From positions 1-64,000 of the forward strand of contig JAXMGX010000011.1 in NCBI GenBank assembly GCA_046347045.1: DNA of 64,000 nt, given 5' to 3'. Numbering within the stretch: the stretch's first letter is position 1; each line of letters begins with the position of its first letter. This document shows, piece after piece, positions 27,489-35,657 of this stretch. The DNA comes from ZC4RG30 sp046347045. GTDB taxonomy: Bacteria > Pseudomonadota > Gammaproteobacteria > Steroidobacterales > Steroidobacteraceae. The position numbers and the translations under genes are program-made. The notes below the pieces were generated by a model. The model worked only from the letters and a program-made list of their open reading frames with translations. It had not been told where the DNA came from and did no database searches.

Positions 27489-28115
27489 ATGTCTGACTCA
27501 GACCTCACGCCCCGGCAAACCGAGATTCTGCGGCTCATCCAGCGCTCGGTCCAGGAAACCGGCATGCCGCCCACGCGCAAGGAAATCGCCGAGGAACTGG
27601 GTTTCCGTTCGCCCAATGCCGCCGAAGAACATCTGCGCACGCTGGCGCGCAAGGGCGTCATCACACTGTTGCCCGGCGCTTCGCGCGGCATCCAGCTCAA
27701 AGACACATTGAGGGAGCAGATGGGCCTGCCACTGATCGGCCGCGTCGCCGCCGGCTCTCCCATCCTCGCCGAAGAAAACATCGAGGATCACCTCTCCATC
27801 GATCCCACGGTCTTCCATCCGCAGCCGCATTACCTGCTGAAGGTCATCGGCATGAGCATGAAGAATGCCGGCATCCTCGATGGCGATCTGGTGGCCGTGC
27901 ACCGCACGCCCAATGTGCGCAACCGGCAGATCATCGTCGCGCGGCTCGAAAACGAGGTCACCGTGAAGCGCTACCGCCAGGAAGGCCCGGTGGTGTGGCT
28001 GCTGCCCGAGAACGAGGACTTCGAACCCATCAAGGTCGATCTGAAGCAGCAGCACATGCTGATCGAAGGCGTGGTGGTGGGCGTCATCCGGCGCGGCAAG
28101 GGAATGGGGCTGTAG
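27489..28115 (+). CDS. lexA: SOS repressor LexA
   Basis: 208 residues. Winged helix DNA-binding domain at 1-70 with the recognition helix around SPNAAEEHLRTLARKG; self-cleavage site Ala88-Gly89 in GRVAAGSP; catalytic Ser123 (GMSMKN) and Lys160 (EVTVKRY). RecA filaments trigger its autoproteolysis after DNA damage. It heads an operon with a GyrI-like gene, imuA, imuB and dnaE2. The ATG at 27489 follows two operators; the longer upstream frame is not coding. Confidence 0.97.
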   Translation: MSDSDLTPRQTEILRLIQRSVQETGMPPTRKEIAEELGFRSPNAAEEHLRTLARKGVITLLPGASRGIQLKDTLREQMGLPLIGRVAAGSPILAEENIEDHLSIDPTVFHPQPHYLLKVIGMSMKNAGILDGDLVAVHRTPNVRNRQIIVARLENEVTVKRYRQEGPVVWLLPENEDFEPIKVDLKQQHMLIEGVVVGVIRRGKGMGL

Positions 28116-28143
28116 GAATCTCCGCTCTTGCCAGGCAACGCTC

Positions 28144-28755
28144 ATGACCAAGGTCGATCTACGCAAGGAGCTTAAGCAGCTCTATCTGCCATCCGCGAAA
28201 GCCATTGCCGAGGTGCAGGTTCCGGCCTTCACCTTTCTGATGGTGGATGGCCAGGGCGATCCCAACAACTCGGCCGATTACACCGAAGCCGTCGAGGCGC
28301 TCTTCACGGTGGCCTACACCGCGAAGTTCATGATGAAAAAAGCACCGGCAGGCGGCCGCGACTACGCCGTCATGCCGCTGGAAGGCTTGTGGTGGGCCGA
28401 TGACCTTGCGGCCTTCCACAACGGCGACCGCGCCAGCTGGCGCTGGACGCTGATGATCATGCAGCCTTCATTCGTGCCGCACGAGGTGCTGCTGACCGCC
28501 ATCGAGCAGGCCGGCAAAAAGAAAAAACTGCCGGCATTGCCGCGGCTGCGCATCGAGACTTTCGAGGAAGGGCGCTGCGCGCAGATCCTTCACGTCGGGC
28601 CCTTCACCGACGAAGGACCGGTGATCGAGCGCCTGCATGCGTACATCGAGGCACGCGGGCATCTGCGCGGCCGACACCATGAAATCTATCTCACGGACAT
28701 CCGGCGGACCGATCCCTCGCGCTGGAAAACCGTCATCCGCCAGCCCATGGAATGA
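28144..28755 (+). CDS. GyrI-like small-molecule-binding domain protein
   Basis: 203 residues of the long GyrI-like (COG4832-type) family. Typical parts are AIAEVQVPAFTFLMVDGQGDPN near the start, EGLWW in the middle and the C-terminal QILHVGPFTDEGP and HHEIYLTDIRRTDP segments. Relatives include the gyrase inhibitor GyrI/SbmC, itself SOS-induced in E. coli, and ligand-binding domains of regulators. Here it is the second gene of the SOS operon, 28 nt after lexA and overlapping imuA by 4 nt (ATGA). Role in DNA damage is inferred from context only. Confidence 0.85.
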   Translation: MTKVDLRKELKQLYLPSAKAIAEVQVPAFTFLMVDGQGDPNNSADYTEAVEALFTVAYTAKFMMKKAPAGGRDYAVMPLEGLWWADDLAAFHNGDRASWRWTLMIMQPSFVPHEVLLTAIEQAGKKKKLPALPRLRIETFEEGRCAQILHVGPFTDEGPVIERLHAYIEARGHLRGRHHEIYLTDIRRTDPSRWKTVIRQPME

Positions 28756-29381
28756 GCATGGAGCAGGCCGGCAAGGCGCAGCTTCATGCCCTGCTGCAGC
28801 ATCCCGCGCTGTGGCGCGGCCGTGGCGCCGCGCCCCGTGAAAAACATGCCACCGGCTTCGACGCGCTCGATGCCGCATTGCCCGATGGGGGCTGGCCGCG
28901 TCAGGGACTGGTGGAGATACTGGTGCCGCGCTTCGGCAGCGGCGAACTCACGGTGTGGGGGCCGCTGATCCGCCGTCTCACGCACTCGGAAACCGCACGC
29001 TGGTGCGCCTTCGTCGCGCCGCCTTTCGAACTGTTTGCGCCCGCCTGGCAGCAGCAGGGCGCAAGACTCGACCGTCTGCTGGTGGTGCAGGCCCGGTCCG
29101 CCGAATCCTCATGGGCGCTGGAGCAATGCCTGTTGTCGGGCACCTGCTCCATGGCCATTGCCTGGCTGCCGACCGCAGGCATGACCGAACTGCGGCGGTT
29201 GGCGCTGGCGGCGGAGCGTGGCGCATCGCTGGGCGTGCTCATCCGTCCGCTGCGCGCCGCAGGCGAATGCACCGCCGCCATGCTGCGCATTGCGCTCACG
29301 CGCACGGCCACGCACCTGCGACTCGATCTGCTGAAGGGGCGCGGCCTTGCGCCCCGCGTGGTGGAGCTGGCGCTGCCATGA
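28752..29381 (+). CDS. imuA: Translesion synthesis accessory protein ImuA
   Basis: 209-residue RecA/SulA-like protein of the ImuA family: ATGFDALDAALPDGGWPRQGLVEIL at the N-terminus and LRLDLLKGRG near the end. Unlike RecA it shows no intact Walker A. In other bacteria ImuA works with ImuB and DnaE2 in damage-induced mutagenesis. Overlaps both neighbours (ATGA at each junction), which implies coupled translation. Confidence 0.9.
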   Translation: MSMEQAGKAQLHALLQHPALWRGRGAAPREKHATGFDALDAALPDGGWPRQGLVEILVPRFGSGELTVWGPLIRRLTHSETARWCAFVAPPFELFAPAWQQQGARLDRLLVVQARSAESSWALEQCLLSGTCSMAIAWLPTAGMTELRRLALAAERGASLGVLIRPLRAAGECTAAMLRIALTRTATHLRLDLLKGRGLAPRVVELALP

Positions 29382-30865
29382 GCAGCCCTGGTTCCCTGAA
29401 CGTGCATCAGCACAGTCTCGATCTGGATGCGCCGCAGCCGGCATCCACCACCACCACCACCTCGATGCCTGCACCGATGCCTGCACCGGTGCGCGCGCAG
29501 GTACGCGAAGTACCCGCCGGCGATGCGCGACCGGCTTGCGCGACAGCGCGCGAGTTGTGGGCGGCCGTGCAGTTCGGAGACTGGCGCGGCGAATCGGCAG
29601 GTGAGGGCGACGCCATCAACAGCGCGCAGGCTGCGCTGATCCGGCGCGCCCAGTCGCTCACGCCGCGCGTGACGGTGGAATCCACCGATGCGGTGCTGCT
29701 TGAACTGGCCGGCAGCCAGCGCCTGTTGGGCGGGTTGCCCGGATTGCTGGCCGAGCTGCGCAGGGTTTTTCCGCGGCCGTTGCAGCTCGCGCTGGCACCC
29801 ACGCCGCTGGCCGCGGTGCTGCTGGCGCGCGCCGGCCGCAACTGCTGCATCAACACCACCGCCCGGCTGGCGAGCCGGATCGCGCCGCTTTCGCTCAAGG
29901 TTCTGCGCTGGCCCGACGATGAACTGCAGCGTCTGGCCAGCATGGGCGTGAAGACCCTGGGCGAACTGCTGCGCCTGCCGCGTGCGGGCCTCGCGCGGCG
30001 CATCGGTCCGCAAAGGCTGTGGCAGCTCGACCGGCTCACCGGTGTCCGCGCCGACACGCGCCAGGGACTGGCCCCCACGCCGCGTTTCAGCCGGCGCATC
30101 GAGCCGGACTTCGACACCATCGATCGCGAACGACTGCTCGCTGCACTGCAACCGGCGTTGCAGGGGCTCGAGGAATTCCTGCGCGAGCGGCAACGCGGCG
30201 TGATGGCGCTGCGGCTGGTGCTGCACCATCGCCGCGCCGGGCAGGCAAGCTGCCTGCTGCGCTGTGTGGTGCCCGAATACCGCGCCGCGCGCTTTGCGGC
30301 GCTGCTCACGGCAAAACTTGAAACGCTGCAACTTGTCGAGCCCGTGCGCGCCATGGAACTCATCGCCGGCCGGCCGCGGCGCTTCGTGGCCGGCAGCGGC
30401 GCGCTGTGGGCACCCGGCGAACATGGCGGCGCCCTGGCCGCTGCGCAGGCGCCGGAATTCCTGCAGATGCTGCTGGCGCGGCTGGGCGAACGCTCGGCCC
30501 ATGGACTTGCGCCGGTCGATGAGCATCGACCCGAGCGGCAACACCGCGCCATCGCGCCTTCACTCACCGCGATGCAGGCGAAACAGGTCCATCCGCAGCA
30601 TGCCCCCCGGCCGCTGGGCCTGATGCGCGAACCGCTGCCGCTGGAGCCGGTATGCGATGCCGCCGGACGCGTGCGCCGGTTGCTGCACGCAGGCCGCGAA
30701 CTGCATCTGGTCAGCGGCCCCGAACGCATCGAATCCGGCTGGTGGGATGGCGCCGACGTGGCGCGCGATTACTACATCGCCCGCACCGGCGATGGCGCGC
30801 AATGGTGGATTTTCCGCGAGTGCGAGGCACCGCGGAACTGGTTCGTGCATGGATGCTTCGCCTGA
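29378..30865 (+). CDS. imuB: ImuB, Y-family polymerase-like mutasome protein
   Basis: 495 residues. From residue 91 on it matches ImuB (SLTPRVTVESTDAVLLELAG, then LQRLASMGVKTLGELLRLPR, finger and little-finger-like parts, and a C-terminal ESGWWDGADVARDYYIA region). ImuB is catalytically dead and acts as the hub that ties DnaE2 and ImuA to the clamp. The N-terminus is odd: about 55 low-complexity residues (Thr and Pro runs), then only about 30 residues between ELWAAVQF and the LEL motif where other ImuB proteins have about 90. Overlaps imuA by 4 and dnaE2 by 17 nt. Confidence 0.88.
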   Translation: MSSPGSLNVHQHSLDLDAPQPASTTTTTSMPAPMPAPVRAQVREVPAGDARPACATARELWAAVQFGDWRGESAGEGDAINSAQAALIRRAQSLTPRVTVESTDAVLLELAGSQRLLGGLPGLLAELRRVFPRPLQLALAPTPLAAVLLARAGRNCCINTTARLASRIAPLSLKVLRWPDDELQRLASMGVKTLGELLRLPRAGLARRIGPQRLWQLDRLTGVRADTRQGLAPTPRFSRRIEPDFDTIDRERLLAALQPALQGLEEFLRERQRGVMALRLVLHHRRAGQASCLLRCVVPEYRAARFAALLTAKLETLQLVEPVRAMELIAGRPRRFVAGSGALWAPGEHGGALAAAQAPEFLQMLLARLGERSAHGLAPVDEHRPERQHRAIAPSLTAMQAKQVHPQHAPRPLGLMREPLPLEPVCDAAGRVRRLLHAGRELHLVSGPERIESGWWDGADVARDYYIARTGDGAQWWIFRECEAPRNWFVHGCFA

Positions 30866-33800
30866 GGCCTCCGGCGTTGGTGTCAAAGCCGATGGCGATG
30901 GCGATACCGGCGCCGCGGAGCCGGTCGCCGATTACGCCGAACTGCATGCTTTGAGCAATTTCAGCTTCCTGCGCGGCGCCTCGCATCCGGCCGAGCTGAT
31001 TGACCAGGCCAAGGCGCTGGGCTATCGCGCGCTGGCGCTGACCGACGAATGCTCCATGGCGGGTGTGGTGCGTGCACACATGGCGGCGAAAAAAGCCGAC
31101 CTGCCGCTGATCGTCGGCGCGGAATTCACGCTGGTCTGCGGCCTGAAATTCCTTGCGCTCGCTGCCACGCGGCGCGGTTACGGACAGATCTGCCAGTTGA
31201 TCACCCGTGGCCGGCGTGCGGCGCGCAAGGGGAGCTACCGGCTTGCGCGCGAGGATGTGGAAGAGTGCATTCCGGCCGGCGGCGATGCATCCGGCAGCAT
31301 GGCGGCGGCCGACGACAAGCAAAGCGCGGCGCCCGACTGTCTGCTGATCTGGCGGCCCGATGAAGCGGCGCTGGTGCCCGATTGCAGCGCGGATTGCGAA
31401 CGGCAGGGCCAATGGCTCACCACTCGCTACGCCGGCATGCTGTGGTTGGGAGTGAGCCTGCTGCGCAGCGGCCAGGACGCACTGCTGCTGCGCAGCTCGC
31501 TGCAGCTCGCCGCGCGGCTCGGCATCCGCTGCGTGGCCTGCGGCGACGTGCATATGCACGAATCCGCGCGGCGCAAGGTGCAGGATGTGCTGACGGCCCT
31601 CCGCCATCGCGTTCCCATCCGTGAGGCCGGCCGGCGGCTGTTCCCGAATGGCCAGCGGCATCTGCGTCCGCGCGCGGACATCGCACGGCTTTATCCCGCG
31701 GCGCTGCTGCAGGAGAGCGTCGCCATTGCGGCGCGTTGCCACTTCTCGCTGGAGGAACTGCGCTACCAGTATCCGCGCGAGATCGTGCCGGAAGGCGAGA
31801 CGCCGCAGGGTTATCTGCGCCGGCTCACGGAGGAGGGCGCAGCCGAATACTGGCCAACAGGGGTGCCCGACGACATTCGCGCGCTTATCGAGAAAGAGCT
31901 CGAAATCATCGCAGCCATGCAGTACGAGCCCTTCTTTCTCACGGTTTACGACGTGGTGCGCCACGCGCGCGAGAACAGGATTTTGTATCAGGGTCGCGGC
32001 TCGGCGGCCAACTCCATCGTCTGCTACTGCCTGAAAGTGACGGCGGTGGGGCCGAAGCAGCTCGCGATGCTGTTCGAGCGCTTCGTCTCGAAGGAGCGCG
32101 ACGAGCCGCCGGACATCGACGTGGATTTCGAGCACGAGCGGCGCGAGGAGGTCATCCAGTACCTCTACAAGAAGTACGGGCGCGACCGCGCCGCGCTGGC
32201 GGCCACGGTGATCACCTACAGCGCACGCAGCGTGGTGCGCGACCTGGTGCGCGTGTTCGACATCGAAGCACCGCTGGCCCGCGCGCTGTTCCGCGGATTG
32301 CGCGGCTGGCATGGTCATCACGTGGATGCGCAAAAACTGCACGTCGCCGGCGTGGACATCGAAGCGCCGGTGGTGCGGCAGTTGCTGGAGATCGCCGCCA
32401 CGCTGGTGAACTTCCCGCGTCATCTGTCGCAGCATGTGGGCGGTTTCGTGATCTCCGAAGGGCCGCTGTCCGAGCTGGTGCCGGTGGAAAACGCCGCCAT
32501 GCCCGAGCGCACCGTCATCCAGTGGGACAAGGACGACCTGGAAGACCTCAAGCTGCTGAAGGTGGACGTGCTGGCACTGGGCATGCTCACCGCCATCCGC
32601 AAATGCTTCGACCTGATCAAGGACTTCAGCGCCGAGTCACCTCTGACCATCGATGCGGTGTTCCGGCAGCAGGATCCGGCCGTGTACGCAATGATCGCCC
32701 GCGCCGACACCATCGGCGTGTTCCAGATCGAATCGCGCGCGCAGATGTCGATGCTGCCGCGACTGAAACCGGATAATTACTACGACCTGGTGGTGGAAGT
32801 GGCCATCGTGCGCCCCGGTCCCATCCAGGGCGACATGGTGCACCCCTATCTGCGCCGCCGCATGAAGCTGGAGCCGGTCACCTATCCCAGTCCCCAGGTG
32901 AAGGGTGTGCTGGAACGCACCTATGGCGTACCCATCTTCCAGGAACAGGTGATGCAGATCGCCATGGTGGCCGCGGGTTTCACCGCCGGCGAGGCCGACC
33001 AGCTGCGTCGCGCGATGGCGGCCTGGAAGCGGCGTGGCGGCATGGAGAAATTCGAGCAGAAGCTGCTCGATGGCATGCGCGAGCGCGATTACACCGAGGA
33101 GTTCGCGCGGCAGATCGTCGCGCAGATCCGCGGCTTCTCGGATTACGGCTTCCCCGAGGCGCATGCCGCGAGCTTCGCGCTGCTGGCCTATGTTTCGGCC
33201 TGGCTCAAGCATCACCATCCGGCGGCGTTCACCGCCGCGCTGATCAACAGCCAGCCAATGGGTTTCTACCAGCCGGCGCAGCTGCTGCGCGAGGCGCGCA
33301 AGCCCGGGGGCAATCATCATCCGGTGGAGGTGCGGCCGGCCGATGTGCTCGTCAGCGATGTGGACTGCACGCTGGAAGAAGGTAATGAGGGTCAGCCCGC
33401 GCTGCGGCTGGGGCTGCGCTGCATCCGTTCCTTGAGCGAGGCCGCGCGCCAGCGCATCGTCAGCGCGCGACAGAAGGCGCCTTTCGACAGCTTCAATGAC
33501 CTGGGCGACCGCGCGCAGCTTTCGCGTCACGACATGGAAGCCCTGGCCGCGGCTGGCGCGCTGGCCGGTTTCGACGAACACCGGCATCTGGCCTTCTGGC
33601 GCGTGGCCGGTTACCTGCCGCCATTGCCCGCGGCGCCCGATGTGACCAGGGAGGGCATGCAGCCGCTGTTGCGTCCTCCCACCGAGGCCGAGGACATGCT
33701 GGCCGACTACCGTGCACTGGGCTTCACGCTGGGCCGGCATCCACTGGCCATGCTGCGCGACCGGCTGGCGGCCCGGCGCGTACTCAGCGCCGGCCAGCTT

Positions 33801-34100
33801 CAGGACGAAGTGGATGGGGCCGCCGTACGCGTGGCGGGCCTGGTGATCACCCGCCAGCGCCCGCAGACCGCGAAGGAGGTCACCTTCGTGACGCTGGAGG
33901 ACGAATCAGGCCAGGTGAACGTGGTGGTGTGGCAGAGGCTGGGCGCGCGGCAGAACGACGTGCTGGTGGGCGCAAGGCTGATGGAAGTGCGCGGCACGCT
34001 GCAGCGCGCAGCCGACATCACCCATGTGGTGGCGCGCGAACTGATCGACCGCTCGGCGCTGATCGGCTCGCTGCAGTTCGCGAGCCACGATTTCCACTGA
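30849..34100 (+). CDS. dnaE2: Error-prone DNA polymerase DnaE2
   Basis: C-family polymerase of 1083 residues. PHP domain at the N-terminus (YAELHALSNFSFLRGASHP), palm catalytic aspartates in PDIDVDFEHERREE at about 420-430, a helix-hairpin-helix region near 900 and an OB fold at the end (VRVAGLVITRQRP). It lacks the long C-terminal tau-binding tail of replicative DnaE. It is the polymerase of the ImuA-ImuB mutasome and last gene of the SOS operon. The ATG at 30849 overlaps imuB. Confidence 0.95.
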   Translation: MDASPEASGVGVKADGDGDTGAAEPVADYAELHALSNFSFLRGASHPAELIDQAKALGYRALALTDECSMAGVVRAHMAAKKADLPLIVGAEFTLVCGLKFLALAATRRGYGQICQLITRGRRAARKGSYRLAREDVEECIPAGGDASGSMAAADDKQSAAPDCLLIWRPDEAALVPDCSADCERQGQWLTTRYAGMLWLGVSLLRSGQDALLLRSSLQLAARLGIRCVACGDVHMHESARRKVQDVLTALRHRVPIREAGRRLFPNGQRHLRPRADIARLYPAALLQESVAIAARCHFSLEELRYQYPREIVPEGETPQGYLRRLTEEGAAEYWPTGVPDDIRALIEKELEIIAAMQYEPFFLTVYDVVRHARENRILYQGRGSAANSIVCYCLKVTAVGPKQLAMLFERFVSKERDEPPDIDVDFEHERREEVIQYLYKKYGRDRAALAATVITYSARSVVRDLVRVFDIEAPLARALFRGLRGWHGHHVDAQKLHVAGVDIEAPVVRQLLEIAATLVNFPRHLSQHVGGFVISEGPLSELVPVENAAMPERTVIQWDKDDLEDLKLLKVDVLALGMLTAIRKCFDLIKDFSAESPLTIDAVFRQQDPAVYAMIARADTIGVFQIESRAQMSMLPRLKPDNYYDLVVEVAIVRPGPIQGDMVHPYLRRRMKLEPVTYPSPQVKGVLERTYGVPIFQEQVMQIAMVAAGFTAGEADQLRRAMAAWKRRGGMEKFEQKLLDGMRERDYTEEFARQIVAQIRGFSDYGFPEAHAASFALLAYVSAWLKHHHPAAFTAALINSQPMGFYQPAQLLREARKPGGNHHPVEVRPADVLVSDVDCTLEEGNEGQPALRLGLRCIRSLSEAARQRIVSARQKAPFDSFNDLGDRAQLSRHDMEALAAAGALAGFDEHRHLAFWRVAGYLPPLPAAPDVTREGMQPLLRPPTEAEDMLADYRALGFTLGRHPLAMLRDRLAARRVLSAGQLQDEVDGAAVRVAGLVITRQRPQTAKEVTFVTLEDESGQVNVVVWQRLGARQNDVLVGARLMEVRGTLQRAADITHVVARELIDRSALIGSLQFASHDFH

Positions 34101-34107
34101 TGCGGCG

Positions 34108-34365
34108 CTAATGCCGCATTCCCTGCCGCCGTGAAGCCTTGAGCTCATCGAGCTCGTAGTCGTCGAAGTCCGAAGTAAGTTCTGCGGTGCGCCGCTGCTC
34201 GGCCAGCAGTTCGAGCTTGCGCCAGGCGGGCACGCCGTTGCGGGCGCCGCGTCGCCGGGCCATGTCCAGCTCCTTGGAGAGCCGGGCGAGATCGACTTCC
34301 TCGTCGCCCTCCAGCTCCTCATCGTCTGATTCGTCGAAATCCTCGGCTTCCTGTTTCTCGCTCAT
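34108..34365 (-). CDS. Small acidic hypothetical protein
   Basis: 85 residues, very acidic first third (EDFDESDDEELEGDEE), then a basic helix (RRRGARNGVPAWRKLELLAEQRR) and a second acidic patch (DFDDYELDEL). I do not recognise it with confidence; the pattern recalls small acidic PA3496-like proteins. Converges with dnaE2 (7 bp between stops) and precedes nothing on its own strand except unrelated sequence. Confidence 0.6.
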   Translation of the reverse strand: MSEKQEAEDFDESDDEELEGDEEVDLARLSKELDMARRRGARNGVPAWRKLELLAEQRRTAELTSDFDDYELDELKASRRQGMRH

Positions 34366-34432
34366 GACGCCTGCTCATGAATGGAAAACTGCGACCCAGT
34401 CTCAACATAAATCGGTCGCTGAAATTTATACC

Positions 34433-35647
34433 TCAGCGAATCAGCGAGTTCATCTGGAAAATTGGTAACAGCATCGCAAAAACGATGCCAATCACGAATA
34501 CGCCCATCCCGACGATGAGCAGCGGGCCCAGCAAGCCCACCATGGCCGTCAGCAGGCCGTCCAGTTCACGCTCCTGGCTTTCGGCCGAGCGCTGCAGCAT
34601 GGTGTCGAGCTCGCCGCTGGATTCGCCGCTCGAAATCAGATGGATGGTCATCGGCGGGAACAGGCGACTCGCACCCAGCGAGCGGCCGATGGGTGCGCCC
34701 TCGCGCACGCGAGCCGTTGCCTGCGCAACCGCATCGCGCATGGGCAGGTTGGTGACCACCTCGCCAGCGATGCGCAGCGCCTCCAGCACCGGCACCGAAG
34801 CGCCCGACAGGATGCTCAACGTGCGCGTGAAGCGCGCGGTGTTCAGCCCGCGCACGATGCGGCCAACGAGAGGCAGCCTCAGCTGCAGCCGACCCACTCG
34901 TGCGCGCACCGCCGGCTTCTTCAACTGCCGCAGCAGCAGCCAGATGACGATGGCCAGCCCGATCAGGAACCAGATGCCCCAATGCCGCACGAATTCGCTG
35001 ACCCAGATGAGCACCCGCGTCGACAGCGGCAGCTTGGCGCGGTAGCTGTCGAACACGTCGACCACCTTCGGCACCACGAACACCAGCAATATCGACACGA
35101 TGATGAAGCACATGCCGGTGAGAGCGATGGGGTAGAGCAGTGCGCCGAGCACCTTCTGCCGGATCACCTCGCGGTTCTCGGTGTAGTCGGCCAGCCGCTC
35201 CAGCACTTCGTCCAGATGCCCGGCCTGCTCGCCGGCCGACACCGTGGCGCGGTAGATCTCCGGAAACACGCGCGGATATTCGGCTAGGCCGTCGGCCAGC
35301 GTGTGGCCTTCCATCACCTTGGCGCGCACGCCCAGCACCACGCTCTGCACACGCGCCTTTTCGCTCTGCTGCGAAACGGCGAGCAGCGCCTCTTCCAGCG
35401 GCAGCCCGGCCCGCACCAGCGTGGCGAGCTGGCGCGTCAGCAGCGAAAGATCGGTGGTGGATACGCCGCTGCCAAATGAAAACGAGCGGCTGCGGCGGGC
35501 TTCCTGTGCCGCGAGTTCGGTGACGGTGACCGGCAGCAGCTGCTGTTCGCGCAACTGGCTGCGCACGTGTTTGGCAGTGTCGCCTTCCAGCACACCGCGG
35601 CGTTCCTTGCCGCTGCCATCCAGTGCCGTGTATTCGAAGGCCCCCAT
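34433..35647 (-). CDS. gspF: Type II secretion inner-membrane platform protein GspF
   Basis: 404 residues with two T2SSF repeats and three membrane spans (about 170-190, 220-240, 370-395). Start MGAFEYTALDGSGKERRG and ending FVIGIVFAMLLPIFQMN are standard for GspF. It anchors the GspE ATPase in the membrane. Last of four leftward genes gspC-D-E-F; 10 bp from gspE. Confidence 0.95.
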   Translation of the reverse strand: MGAFEYTALDGSGKERRGVLEGDTAKHVRSQLREQQLLPVTVTELAAQEARRSRSFSFGSGVSTTDLSLLTRQLATLVRAGLPLEEALLAVSQQSEKARVQSVVLGVRAKVMEGHTLADGLAEYPRVFPEIYRATVSAGEQAGHLDEVLERLADYTENREVIRQKVLGALLYPIALTGMCFIIVSILLVFVVPKVVDVFDSYRAKLPLSTRVLIWVSEFVRHWGIWFLIGLAIVIWLLLRQLKKPAVRARVGRLQLRLPLVGRIVRGLNTARFTRTLSILSGASVPVLEALRIAGEVVTNLPMRDAVAQATARVREGAPIGRSLGASRLFPPMTIHLISSGESSGELDTMLQRSAESQERELDGLLTAMVGLLGPLLIVGMGVFVIGIVFAMLLPIFQMNSLIR

Positions 35648-35657
35648 CTGCGGGGCG

